A stretch of 64,000 bases of DNA. Source: Bacteroides caccae (GTDB lineage Bacteria > Bacteroidota > Bacteroidia > Bacteroidales > Bacteroidaceae). The notes beneath the pieces were generated by a model. That model made no database searches, was not told the DNA's origin, and saw only the letters and a list, made by a program, of their open reading frames with translations. The stretch spans positions 434,001-498,000 of the forward strand of contig NZ_CP022412.2 in the NCBI RefSeq assembly GCF_002222615.2, written 5' to 3'. Shown here one piece after another: positions 8,795-17,742 of the stretch (position 1 is the stretch's first letter; every line of letters starts with the position of its first letter). Made by a program: the position numbers and the translations under genes.

Positions 8795-9853
8795 ATGAAA
8801 CAATTCAAGAGATTTGGTCTGGTAGTAGTCGCACTACTATGTACCGTTACAATGGCTTTTGCCGCAAAACCGAATATTCATATCCTTGCCACCGGAGGAA
8901 CTATTGCGGGTACAGGAAGCTCCGCCACCGGAACCAGCTACACAGCAGGACAGGTTGCTATCGGCGCATTGCTTGATGCAGTGCCCGAAATAAAGGACAT
9001 CGCCAACGTGACAGGCGAGCAGATTGTGAGAATCGGTTCGCAGGACATGAACGACGAAGTCTGGCTGACACTTGCCAAGAAAATCAACGAGCTGCTGAAA
9101 CGTCCGGATATCGACGGAATCGTTATCACTCACGGAACGGACACCATGGAAGAAACTGCTTACTTCCTGAACCTGACTGTCAAGAGTGACAAACCTGTCG
9201 TGCTGGTAGGTGCCATGCGTCCGTCTACCGCGCTAAGTGCCGACGGCCCGTTGAATCTTTACAATGCCGTAGTCACTGCCGCCGCCAAGGAATCTAAAGA
9301 TAAAGGTGTGCTGGTTGCCATGAACGGCCTGATCCTCGGAGCGGAAAGTACCGTGAAAATGAATACCGTCGACGTACAGACTTTCCAGGCCCCCAACTCC
9401 GGCGCACTGGGTTATGTGCTGAACGGACAGGTTTTCTATAACCAGGTGACATTGAAGAAACATACCACTCAATCCGTATTTGATGTGACTCACCTCACTT
9501 CATTGCCTAAAGTCGGTATCGTATACAGCTACTCCAACATCGAGGCAGATATGGTGACTCCGCTACTGACACACGGATACAAAGGAATCATCCATGCCGG
9601 AGTAGGAAACGGAAATATCCACAAGAATATCTTCCCGGTACTGACCGACGCACGTAGAAAAGGTATCCTGGTGGTTCGTTCTTCCCGTGTCCCGACAGGT
9701 CCTACCACGCTTGACGCGGAAGTGGATGATGCCAAGTATCAGTTTGTCGCTTCACAGGAATTGAATCCGCAAAAGTCGCGCGTATTGTTGATGCTCGCTC
9801 TTACCAAGACCACGGACTGGAAGCTAATTCAACAGTACTTTAACGAATACTAA
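8795..9853 (+). CDS. ansB: Periplasmic type II L-asparaginase
   Basis: Hydrolyses L-asparagine to aspartate and ammonia. The signal peptide MKQFKRFGLVVVALLCTVTMAFA is followed by the nucleophile motif ATGGTIAGTG (catalytic Thr36) and the second catalytic box THGTDTMEETAYFL. The length of 352 aa and the export signal mark the high-affinity type II class. It lies between dcuB and a porin gene (gap 15 bases). The operon logic is that asparagine enters through the porin, is deaminated in the periplasm, and aspartate is taken up by DcuB and cleaved by AspA. Confidence 0.95.
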   Translation: MKQFKRFGLVVVALLCTVTMAFAAKPNIHILATGGTIAGTGSSATGTSYTAGQVAIGALLDAVPEIKDIANVTGEQIVRIGSQDMNDEVWLTLAKKINELLKRPDIDGIVITHGTDTMEETAYFLNLTVKSDKPVVLVGAMRPSTALSADGPLNLYNAVVTAAAKESKDKGVLVAMNGLILGAESTVKMNTVDVQTFQAPNSGALGYVLNGQVFYNQVTLKKHTTQSVFDVTHLTSLPKVGIVYSYSNIEADMVTPLLTHGYKGIIHAGVGNGNIHKNIFPVLTDARRKGILVVRSSRVPTGPTTLDAEVDDAKYQFVASQELNPQKSRVLLMLALTKTTDWKLIQQYFNEY

Positions 9854-9868
9854 AAACCGGACTGACTT

Positions 9869-11056
9869 ATGAAAAATTTGATTTTTATGTTGCTCCTTGC
9901 GGGCAGCATAGGAGGAGTGTATGCGCAAAATGCGGAAAAGAAGGACAAGTTCTCCCCCGATACTCCCCTGTTCGAAGAACTGACGAACGTAAAGAAAAAG
10001 ACGGATAAGTTCAATTTATACCTGAATATGCAAGGTAGTTTTGACGCCCACTTCCGGGATGGATTTCAGGAAGGTGATTTTAATATGCACCAGCTCCGCA
10101 TCGAAGCGAAAGGGAATATCAACAACTGGCTGTCATACCGTTACCGCCAGCGCCTCAACCGCTCGAATGATGCCAACGGCATGATTGACAACCTGCCGAC
10201 TTCTATCGACTACGCCGGTATCGGAATTCAGTTAAACGACCAATTCAGTCTTTTTGCCGGAAAACAATGTGCCGCATACGGTGGTTTCGAGTTCGACCTG
10301 AACCCGATTGATGTCTACCAATACTGCGACATGATTGATTATATGAGCAATTTTATGACGGGATTGAATGTCGGTTATAATATCACGCCCGATCAGCAGC
10401 TGAACTTACAGATATTGAACAGCCGCAACAGTTCTTTCGACAGTACGTACGGAATCACGGAAGACGCCGAAGGGAATATCCCCGATTTGAAGTCGGGCAA
10501 AATGCCGCTGGTTTACACGCTGAACTGGAACGGTAATTTCAATAATGTATTCAAAACCCGTTGGTCGGCTTCCGTCATGAACGAAGCCAAAAGTCATAAT
10601 ATGTACTATTATGCAGTGGGAAACGAGCTGAATCTCGGCAAATGGAACGCGTTCGTCGACTTCATGTATTCAAAGGAAGATATTGACCGGAAAGGCATTA
10701 TCACGAACATTGTCGGCCGTCCGGGCGGACATAATGCATTCGATGCGGGTTATCTGTCCGTAGTTGCCAAATGTAATTACCGGTTCCTGCCGAAATGGAA
10801 CGCTTTCGTGAAAGGTATGTATGAAACGGCTTCGGTTACGAAGGCGTCCGAAGGAATAGAGAAGGGGAATTACAGCACTTCATGGGGATACCTTGCCGGT
10901 ATCGAGTTTTATCCAATGGAAACCAACCTGCATTTCTTCGTCACGTATGTAGGACGGTCCTACGATTTCACTTCCCGCGCCAAGGTGCTGGGACAGGAGA
11001 ATTACAGTACCAACCGGGTTTCAGTAGGGTTCATCTGGCAAATGCCTGTATTCTAA
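9869..11056 (+). CDS. Outer-membrane porin of the asparagine operon
   Basis: A 395-residue exported protein: signal peptide MKNLIFMLLLAGSIGGVYAQ, then a long stretch of amphipathic strands with phosphate-selective-porin (O/P)-like texture (FNLYLNMQGSFDAHF, NWLSYRYRQRLNR, FSLFAGKQCAAYGGFEFDLNP) ending in the aromatic VSVGFIWQMPVF expected of a barrel. It is last in the dcuB-ansB operon, 15 bases after ansB. Its genomic place suggests passage of asparagine or dicarboxylates across the outer membrane, which is inference; the family itself does not give the substrate. Confidence 0.8.
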   Translation: MKNLIFMLLLAGSIGGVYAQNAEKKDKFSPDTPLFEELTNVKKKTDKFNLYLNMQGSFDAHFRDGFQEGDFNMHQLRIEAKGNINNWLSYRYRQRLNRSNDANGMIDNLPTSIDYAGIGIQLNDQFSLFAGKQCAAYGGFEFDLNPIDVYQYCDMIDYMSNFMTGLNVGYNITPDQQLNLQILNSRNSSFDSTYGITEDAEGNIPDLKSGKMPLVYTLNWNGNFNNVFKTRWSASVMNEAKSHNMYYYAVGNELNLGKWNAFVDFMYSKEDIDRKGIITNIVGRPGGHNAFDAGYLSVVAKCNYRFLPKWNAFVKGMYETASVTKASEGIEKGNYSTSWGYLAGIEFYPMETNLHFFVTYVGRSYDFTSRAKVLGQENYSTNRVSVGFIWQMPVF

Positions 11057-11061
11057 AAATA

Positions 11062-11131
11062 GAGCTCTGTTTTAATATTCAAGTAAGAATGCTTTTTCCG
11101 CATCTCTACTTGAATATTAAAACAGTAGCTC
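11062..11131. terminator. Bidirectional terminator between porin and M60 gene
   Basis: Long hairpin with arms of 24-25 bases (11062-11085 and 11107-11131) that match except for one bulged base. It contains TTTTAATATTCAAG and its complement and lies between convergent genes. The T/A-rich stem can serve both strands. Confidence 0.75.
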
Positions 11132-11193
11132 ATATGATCGATTAGTGTATGTGTTAAGTTATTATCCTGATTGATCGAAGGCTTTTCTCTTTT

Positions 11194-14127
11194 TTATCTA
11201 CTGCCGGTCACCAAAGTCCGACTTCCATCCCAACCTACGGCCTCAATCCGAGTCGCTCCGGTAGGATAATCCACACGAGTTGTCTTATTAGTAACGTCAC
11301 CAGTACCGACTATACAAATATCAGTCAGTTCTTTGCCTTTATATGTTTCAAAAGCAACTACATTCTTCCATATAGCATGGTCTACCGTGACATAATCAGT
11401 TCCTTTGGTAATCCCGGAATTAAATGTTCCTTCTACGTTACTTTTGCTCTTGAATGCTTCCACGCTGTTGGCCGAGATGTATTGCATACCGCCTGAAGGT
11501 AATGGTTTTCCTTCTCCGTAAGCTTTCACTTCATCTACCATTTCCTGCGTTATATTTATGGTAGCAACCGTGTAGTCATCCACCTTCACATTATCAAATA
11601 CTTTCAGCAGCCCCATACCCTCGAAGAATCCGCAAAGATTCAGTCCCGAAGCGTCAATAGCACGTTTCATGAAATTCACATACCTCCGCCCCGGAGAGTA
11701 ACTCTTGTCATTATCATGGATAGCCGCCCAATGCACATCAGGCCAAAAATCAGGTTTTATATCCGCTGCCATAAAATACATAGTCATTTGCCATAAAGGG
11801 ATTAATTTCACAAACGGATCAGATTCCCATACGCCCGGTTTGTCGGTGGAAATAGTTGCCACTTGCATGAAGTACGATTTATGGGCAACCAAAGCTTCGT
11901 TCAAGAAAGCATTTATACGCCCGCCCGCCAAAGCCGAACGTGCTCCCGGACGCTTGAAGGATTCATGTTCCAGTCTCAGATAGCCTTCACTCAACGGGTC
12001 GTTTCTCATCATATACTGAGCAAATGAACAGTAAAGATTATTGGTCACTTCCGTCCAACCATTGCCTTTCATCTGGGCAACCTGGTTGCCATGCCCAAAC
12101 TCATGTCCGAAAACCCATACATTATTCTTTCTATAAAAGACCTTCGGAACCAACATCGCATCTTCCGTGTTGGGATAATTGGCACATACTCCGTTCCAGT
12201 TAGGACTTCCTCCCCAAGAACGGACGCCAAAAAAGCGGTTAGCAGGCACAGCATTGTTTTTCACCAGTCCCATCATCAAATATTCAAAATCCAACATACG
12301 GTCGTGCATATCGACTACTGCCTGAATTGCGTTTGGCGCACATTTGGCAAAGGCATTCACCGTATTCTGCAAGTGTACTCTTTGTCCCAGAATATCCATC
12401 ATCGCATTCGGAATATCCACCGCACTTCTCTTAGCCCTCTCCAATATTTCCGGCCAAGTGGCATCCGTATCACCACGTCTTACATCCCAATAGCCAATCT
12501 GTTTACCGAAACAAAAATGAATATCGACATCTGTATCTCCGGCATCATCTCTCGTCCAATATTGAATATAGCCATTACCCGAATTTGCCGGAGTAATCAC
12601 ATTCAAACCTCCCCGCAAGGAGATCACGCTTTTCTTTCCACCTTCCCTATAATCGGCAATAGCAAGACTCAGCGGGGTATTGCTTGCTCCTTTGTACATA
12701 ACGAAAACCAGCACCGGCTCTCCCTGCGTAAAATAGATTCCCGTCGGATTATCATATATGCTTCTTGAGCCTATAGTCAGTTCTTCTGCCACTATTTCAG
12801 GACTCTTGCAAGAATGGTAGGTACTAAAACGAAATTTTTTATCGTATTTCCCTTCCAGCAACTCTTTCGCTAATTGATAAATAACGGCGGTCTTGATCTC
12901 CTTAAGGCTTTCTGAAGTCACTGTACCCTTTAATTCCGAATAGGTCTCGTCCGTAAAGAACTTTTGCGCTTCCAAAATGTCATTTGTATTATCCGAATAC
13001 TGATAACACTCAAACTCGGCCAGAGCCACATTGACGTTATCAATTCCGGGCGTCATCCGATCGATACGTACACGCACTTTACTCACTTGAAGGCTATTAA
13101 CACTAATATCAACAGCCGCTCCCGCCGTTTGTGCGGCTACAAAACCGATTTCCTCATTCCAAGTAGTTTCGCCTTCTTTCAAAACCGAAACACCTCCACT
13201 GGCAAAAAGAGAATTTTTATCATTGTTCGAACGTTGCATCAAACGAACATAGCCTATGTTTTCGGGCTGTTCCAATGTATATTCAATGATAATAGAATGT
13301 CCTCTATTGGCTTCCGGCGAACCTAGTGAGGCACTACTATAATTTGTCGAATAGTCTCCATCAATAGTTTTACTGACATCCTGATTGCCGTAAACATTGC
13401 CTTCTATAAGTTCCGCGCTTTTTACCTTCAATTTCGTATCACCCATACCTTCAGTGGAGGCTTTCTCCTGAATGATAGTAAAAACTACGGGGTCTTTTAA
13501 CGCAGTTGAGACAAATTTAATATGCCCCGTGCGATTCTGAAACGTGATGTTCTTATGTACTGTAACCTTAAAAATCTTGTCTGAAAAAGTTCTTGTCACT
13601 ATCGGTTGTTCTATTATTTCAACCCAGCCTTCCATATCAGCCTCTATCGTAGGTTCATTAGCGACATTAGAAGTTACAGTCAACAAAAATTCTTCACCCT
13701 CCTGTGTCACTTTCCTAGGGGTGGACTGATCAAAAAGAATCGCATATTCTGTTCCTAATTGAACAATTTTTATTTTCAAAGGCTGGCAACCTGGTGCCGT
13801 TAACCGGTATTCTGTCTCACGTTGCGTGGCTTCCTCATTCTCGGCAACGGAAAAACGAATGATAGCATTTTCTCCATCCGGAATGATTTCGTAATTACAC
13901 CATTGAACAACTCCTAAAGAAGCAATTTCCCAGTCTCTCCGGTTCGTTATTACTTTCACGTCAAATGCTTCTACGGCATCCGAACCCAAATTGATTGTTT
14001 CACCAATCAAGTCTGTTTTTAGAAAGGGATCTATCACCTCTTCATCGTCACTGCAAGCAGTAAAAAGTAATAGGACGCATAGCACTGTCAACATGGTACC
14101 AAAGTGTGTCTTCAAGAAATTTACCAT
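11194..14127 (-). CDS. M60-family zinc metallopeptidase lipoprotein (mucinase-like)
   Basis: A surface protease predicted to cut O-glycosylated host proteins. It is 977 aa: lipoprotein signal with lipobox LLFTACSD, two BACON-like domains (about 45-220; carbohydrate/mucin-associated), an F5/8 type C (discoidin) domain (about 230-375, with the segment KTIDGDYSTNYSS), then a peptidase M60 domain. The zinc motif is HEFGH at residues 675-679 with the downstream glutamate E693 in GNGWTE, matching HExxH-x(8-28)-E. It is the last gene of the SusC/SusD operon, separated from the preceding gene by a terminator-like hairpin that may lower its expression. Bacteroides homologues act on mucin; the target here is inferred. 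Confidence 0.9.
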   Translation of the reverse strand: MVNFLKTHFGTMLTVLCVLLLFTACSDDEEVIDPFLKTDLIGETINLGSDAVEAFDVKVITNRRDWEIASLGVVQWCNYEIIPDGENAIIRFSVAENEEATQRETEYRLTAPGCQPLKIKIVQLGTEYAILFDQSTPRKVTQEGEEFLLTVTSNVANEPTIEADMEGWVEIIEQPIVTRTFSDKIFKVTVHKNITFQNRTGHIKFVSTALKDPVVFTIIQEKASTEGMGDTKLKVKSAELIEGNVYGNQDVSKTIDGDYSTNYSSASLGSPEANRGHSIIIEYTLEQPENIGYVRLMQRSNNDKNSLFASGGVSVLKEGETTWNEEIGFVAAQTAGAAVDISVNSLQVSKVRVRIDRMTPGIDNVNVALAEFECYQYSDNTNDILEAQKFFTDETYSELKGTVTSESLKEIKTAVIYQLAKELLEGKYDKKFRFSTYHSCKSPEIVAEELTIGSRSIYDNPTGIYFTQGEPVLVFVMYKGASNTPLSLAIADYREGGKKSVISLRGGLNVITPANSGNGYIQYWTRDDAGDTDVDIHFCFGKQIGYWDVRRGDTDATWPEILERAKRSAVDIPNAMMDILGQRVHLQNTVNAFAKCAPNAIQAVVDMHDRMLDFEYLMMGLVKNNAVPANRFFGVRSWGGSPNWNGVCANYPNTEDAMLVPKVFYRKNNVWVFGHEFGHGNQVAQMKGNGWTEVTNNLYCSFAQYMMRNDPLSEGYLRLEHESFKRPGARSALAGGRINAFLNEALVAHKSYFMQVATISTDKPGVWESDPFVKLIPLWQMTMYFMAADIKPDFWPDVHWAAIHDNDKSYSPGRRYVNFMKRAIDASGLNLCGFFEGMGLLKVFDNVKVDDYTVATINITQEMVDEVKAYGEGKPLPSGGMQYISANSVEAFKSKSNVEGTFNSGITKGTDYVTVDHAIWKNVVAFETYKGKELTDICIVGTGDVTNKTTRVDYPTGATRIEAVGWDGSRTLVTGSR

Positions 14128-14151
14128 AATAAATAATATTAGATTTAACTG

Positions 14152-14202
14152 ATAAAAAATCCGTTGGCCGGAATCCTTTTATACTCAAACCAACCAACGG
14201 AT
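14152..14202 (-). terminator. Intra-operon terminator/attenuator ahead of the M60 gene
   Basis: Arms ATCCGTTGG (14159-14167) and CCAACGGAT (14194-14202). On the minus strand the stem is followed directly by ATTTTTTATC (14152-14158). It lies in the 99-base gap between the DUF1735 gene and the M60 gene on the same strand, so part of the transcripts would stop before the peptidase gene. Confidence 0.7.
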
Positions 14203-14226
14203 AAAGCTATTTTTCAGATATATATC

Positions 14227-15618
14227 TTATTTAATGGATACTCCGTAAAGTTTAAGTTCAGCCAATCGGAATTGCCACCTTCCACCTGCATCAGTGGTAC
14301 TCTCACAATTCCAAGTTTGTACTATACGTATAAACTTAACCGGGGTATCACAATGGCAAGCTGATGTTGTGAAAGAAGCTCCCAAGTTAACCGCACCTGC
14401 CGTGCTCAAATCAGCCACACTATATGACTTTCGAGCATTAGGAATATCCTCAAATGTACCATCAACAGACCAAAGTACATCAAATCCTCTCAATAAAGAG
14501 ACTTCATTTTGTAAACACTGTGTCCATGAGATGGCAAAATCTGTAACTCCTTCCGGAAGTTGCAATTGGAGATAAGGATTAGTGCCGCCAGTATTAACAA
14601 AGTTCCTATTAGGGAATGGAGTCTGCACATACGTTGCAGGATCTTTATCAAACAAACTCGCAGCAGTTGTATTACCTACAAAATCGGGGAAATTGAAACT
14701 CAACATAGAAGCATCCAACCCTTTGTTATTATACTCATATTCTTTACCTGTCACTGTCAGATTAAACTCCCGACTATCAAAATCAAAATTAATTCCTTCT
14801 ATTTCGGTAATTTTAATAGCCACTCGTCCTCCTACAACCAGATTTGTCAAATCATCACCGCTTCCTGCCGATACCGACACCTTCAATGAAGCTTCTTTTC
14901 CCGGCTCAAACGTTACCAGACCGTCATTTTCCAGCGTTACTGAACTAGAAGACAAGTATCCTTCCTTTCCATCGTTATTCACAACTTCTACCTTAGCCGT
15001 GAAATCCCATTGGTTGTCTATCTCTAACCCCATAGGTATAGTGAATAAAACAGGATCCGTACTATTTATAAACCCTTGGACACATTCTTCCTCAGAGACT
15101 TTAAATTCCAGCTTCGGAGTGGTAATCACAGGCTTCATGACATAGAGATTATTCATAGAATTTACAGAATCCGTAGCACTAACCAATGAAATGGGCAATA
15201 CAAAAGTCTTATCAGCATTTTCCGGAAGTTCTACCAAGGCTTGAATTGCACTCGTTTTCATCACCACTTTGGACATTTTATATCTCTCATCGGACTGAAA
15301 AATCAACTCGCTGCCATCTATAGAATAGGTATTTGAAGGCAAAATAGTATAATTTTCATTGTATTCCTTTAATGCTTCATCCGACAATACAGTCAATTGA
15401 GCCTGAGCCGTTAATGACGGATCACATCCGGTCTTCATGATTGTTATATCAAAAGAAGCATCCTGACCGGTGTTATAAAGAATTTTACTTTCTTCTCCGG
15501 TTTGCTTCAAAGACAAGATCTTATGATATTCTTTCGGATATGTATCATCATATTCATCACATGCCGTATAGACAAATGACAATCCGCATAATAATGGTAT
15601 AAATAAACTTTTCTTCAT
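14227..15618 (-). CDS. DUF1735/discoidin surface lipoprotein (glycan-binding, SusE-position)
   Basis: A 463-residue lipoprotein; the start at 15618 is chosen because MKKSLFIPLLCGLSFVYTACDE is a clean lipoprotein signal, while the open frame upstream of it overlaps susD. The N-terminal part (to about 130) resembles DUF1735, a middle immunoglobulin-like region follows, and the C-terminal 150 residues have F5/8 type C texture (TAASLFDKDPATYVQTPFPN, DFAISWTQCLQNE). The position directly after susD and the lipidation suggest an outer-surface binding protein that helps SusCD capture its ligand. The ligand is unknown. Confidence 0.82.
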   Translation of the reverse strand: MKKSLFIPLLCGLSFVYTACDEYDDTYPKEYHKILSLKQTGEESKILYNTGQDASFDITIMKTGCDPSLTAQAQLTVLSDEALKEYNENYTILPSNTYSIDGSELIFQSDERYKMSKVVMKTSAIQALVELPENADKTFVLPISLVSATDSVNSMNNLYVMKPVITTPKLEFKVSEEECVQGFINSTDPVLFTIPMGLEIDNQWDFTAKVEVVNNDGKEGYLSSSSVTLENDGLVTFEPGKEASLKVSVSAGSGDDLTNLVVGGRVAIKITEIEGINFDFDSREFNLTVTGKEYEYNNKGLDASMLSFNFPDFVGNTTAASLFDKDPATYVQTPFPNRNFVNTGGTNPYLQLQLPEGVTDFAISWTQCLQNEVSLLRGFDVLWSVDGTFEDIPNARKSYSVADLSTAGAVNLGASFTTSACHCDTPVKFIRIVQTWNCESTTDAGGRWQFRLAELKLYGVSIK

Positions 15619-15646
15619 AAATTTGCTTTTTAAATTCATAATACAA

Positions 15647-17722
15647 TTAGTAACCGTATGCCTGAACCATTTGCGGGTTTTTATACACTTCGGCATTCTG
15701 AATAGGAGCCAGATATAAACGGTCGTTCCATCTGAAAGGCTGGTCAATAGTAGTCCTTACATTAAATTTTTCAAACGGTACATCTTTCACCATTGCGTTC
15801 AACCCCTCACGTTTAGCACCAAAGTATTTCTGACCTTCCGCCCAACGACGCACATCATGATAACGATGGCCTTCATTCCAGAACTCAATAAATCGCTCAT
15901 TATGAATCATTTCAATTAATTTACTCTGTTCCGGTACAGTCGTAGTCGTGGGAACACCGGCACGGTCACGAACCTCCTTCAAGTTGGCTAAAGCATTTGC
16001 CAGATTGGCACCACCTACGTTCGCCTGACATTCCGCCAGATTCAGATACAATTCTGCCAAACGTATAAGAGGTATCGGTTTGGTATCTCCAGCCTGGAAA
16101 GCTCCACCATCGAATACAAATTGAGCTGTCGGATTTACATATTTTTGGGTCATAAATCCTGTAACATTATAGTTACGCGGACTTCTGGTAAGGTCGTATC
16201 CATGTCCTGCAGCAGTCTTCATGTTCAAAACGCATGGCGAACCTGCATCGCCACTGCTGGCCTTCAACAACTTTGAACCGTAATCACCACCATCGAACGC
16301 CATCCATGCGTAAAAACGCGGTTCACGGTTCACACAAAGTTTAATAATATCCTCTCTGTTGTTTCCTGCTATTCCTGCTTTTTGGAACCATTCTGCTCTT
16401 GAAGCAAAATCGCCTGTTGAAGCGGCCTCTTCAGGCAACACACCATCTTCCGTATAGAAATGTTCAATGGTATATAGCGTCGGAGAAATAGCTGAAAATC
16501 CCCCTGCCCAAGAAGTCTTATTGCCTGTTTGGAATATATGCGCCGGTATACGTCCCTGTATTCTTGAATTAATATTCTTACCGGTTAGCCCCCAGATTAA
16601 TTCCTTATTATGCGGATAGCGGGAAGCAACCATATAACGAAGCATCATTACTCTTTCTTTGAACTCTCTGTTCTCCTGAATATTATTATCCTCCTTTCCC
16701 GGCACATAAGGTAACCACTTATCATTATTTCCCAGTTCTGTCTGATACAATGTCATATCAGAAGCTTCCGTTCCATAAAGACGGCATCCACCCTCATTAA
16801 GCGCAAAATCCAATGCCTTCTGACAGGCCTCCATCGCTCTTTCCCATTTTTTCTCATTATAACTGCTGCTTACCAGTTCAATGCCATAATCATCCCGTCC
16901 GATAGATTCTTTATATTTAGCATCATCACCTACAAAAAAATCTTTATCCCCGGGAGTATTCACTTTATTCTTCCATGAAGAAAAAGGGAATTGACCATTC
17001 CAAAGAGGAGAAGCAGCATACATCAGTACACGAGCTTTCAAAGCTTTAGCCATCGTAGAAGTAGCACGTCCCCATTCTGTTCCCTCACGGGTCGGCGGCA
17101 AATTCTGTGCTGCCAGATCAAGTTGATATGCAATCCAGTTAACACAATAATCATAATGACATCTTCCACCAAACTCGGAAGAGGGAGTACTCTGAGGTAC
17201 ATATTCCGTAACAACAGGTATAGGACCGTATTTTCTCAGTAATGCAAAATGATAATAAGCAATTAAAAAATGAGCTTCGGCCAACCACTGTTCTTTTTCA
17301 CCCGGTAACCATTCCTGCAATAAGGTTTCACCGGGATTATTTTCGACCTGACGTAAAAAAAGATAGCATTGACCAATATACTTATAATAATTACCCCAAA
17401 GTCCATCCGGATTGGCTGCCGAGACTAAATTATATGCATAATCATCCCAAAAAGCTCCACTATCGTTCCGCCATTCTATCGGCAGTGCAAACTCATCTGT
17501 GGAACCATTAAGAGCACTTGTGTGACCAATAGGAGAATCATCTTCCTGAAGTCCTGCATAACAAGTGAACAGAAATCCTAAAGTACTTTTCCGGGTCTTT
17601 GTGGCATCCTGTAGCCCTGCTTGTTCAGGCGGAACTACATCCAGATAATCACAAGAAACTAAATTAAATGAAAGAGCAGTCACAATCAGACCCACTCGAA
17701 CTATATTTTTCAGAATATTCAT
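15647..17722 (-). CDS. susD: SusD/RagB-family nutrient-binding lipoprotein
   Basis: A surface lid lipoprotein that binds glycan and delivers it to its SusC partner. It is 691 aa, with signal MNILKNIVRVGLIVTALSFNL and lipobox LVSCDYLDV. TPR-like helical repeats appear in the N-terminal half (WLAEAHFLIAYYHFALLRKYG) and the conserved SusD C-terminal block LIRLAELYLNLAECQANVGG, then NERFIEFWNEGHRYHDVRRW. It lies 20 bases after susC. At 691 residues it is longer than classical SusD (about 550), a size common in loci for host glycans. Confidence 0.95.
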   Translation of the reverse strand: MNILKNIVRVGLIVTALSFNLVSCDYLDVVPPEQAGLQDATKTRKSTLGFLFTCYAGLQEDDSPIGHTSALNGSTDEFALPIEWRNDSGAFWDDYAYNLVSAANPDGLWGNYYKYIGQCYLFLRQVENNPGETLLQEWLPGEKEQWLAEAHFLIAYYHFALLRKYGPIPVVTEYVPQSTPSSEFGGRCHYDYCVNWIAYQLDLAAQNLPPTREGTEWGRATSTMAKALKARVLMYAASPLWNGQFPFSSWKNKVNTPGDKDFFVGDDAKYKESIGRDDYGIELVSSSYNEKKWERAMEACQKALDFALNEGGCRLYGTEASDMTLYQTELGNNDKWLPYVPGKEDNNIQENREFKERVMMLRYMVASRYPHNKELIWGLTGKNINSRIQGRIPAHIFQTGNKTSWAGGFSAISPTLYTIEHFYTEDGVLPEEAASTGDFASRAEWFQKAGIAGNNREDIIKLCVNREPRFYAWMAFDGGDYGSKLLKASSGDAGSPCVLNMKTAAGHGYDLTRSPRNYNVTGFMTQKYVNPTAQFVFDGGAFQAGDTKPIPLIRLAELYLNLAECQANVGGANLANALANLKEVRDRAGVPTTTTVPEQSKLIEMIHNERFIEFWNEGHRYHDVRRWAEGQKYFGAKREGLNAMVKDVPFEKFNVRTTIDQPFRWNDRLYLAPIQNAEVYKNPQMVQAYGY

Positions 17723-17742
17723 ATCTTCTATGATTTAGATTA

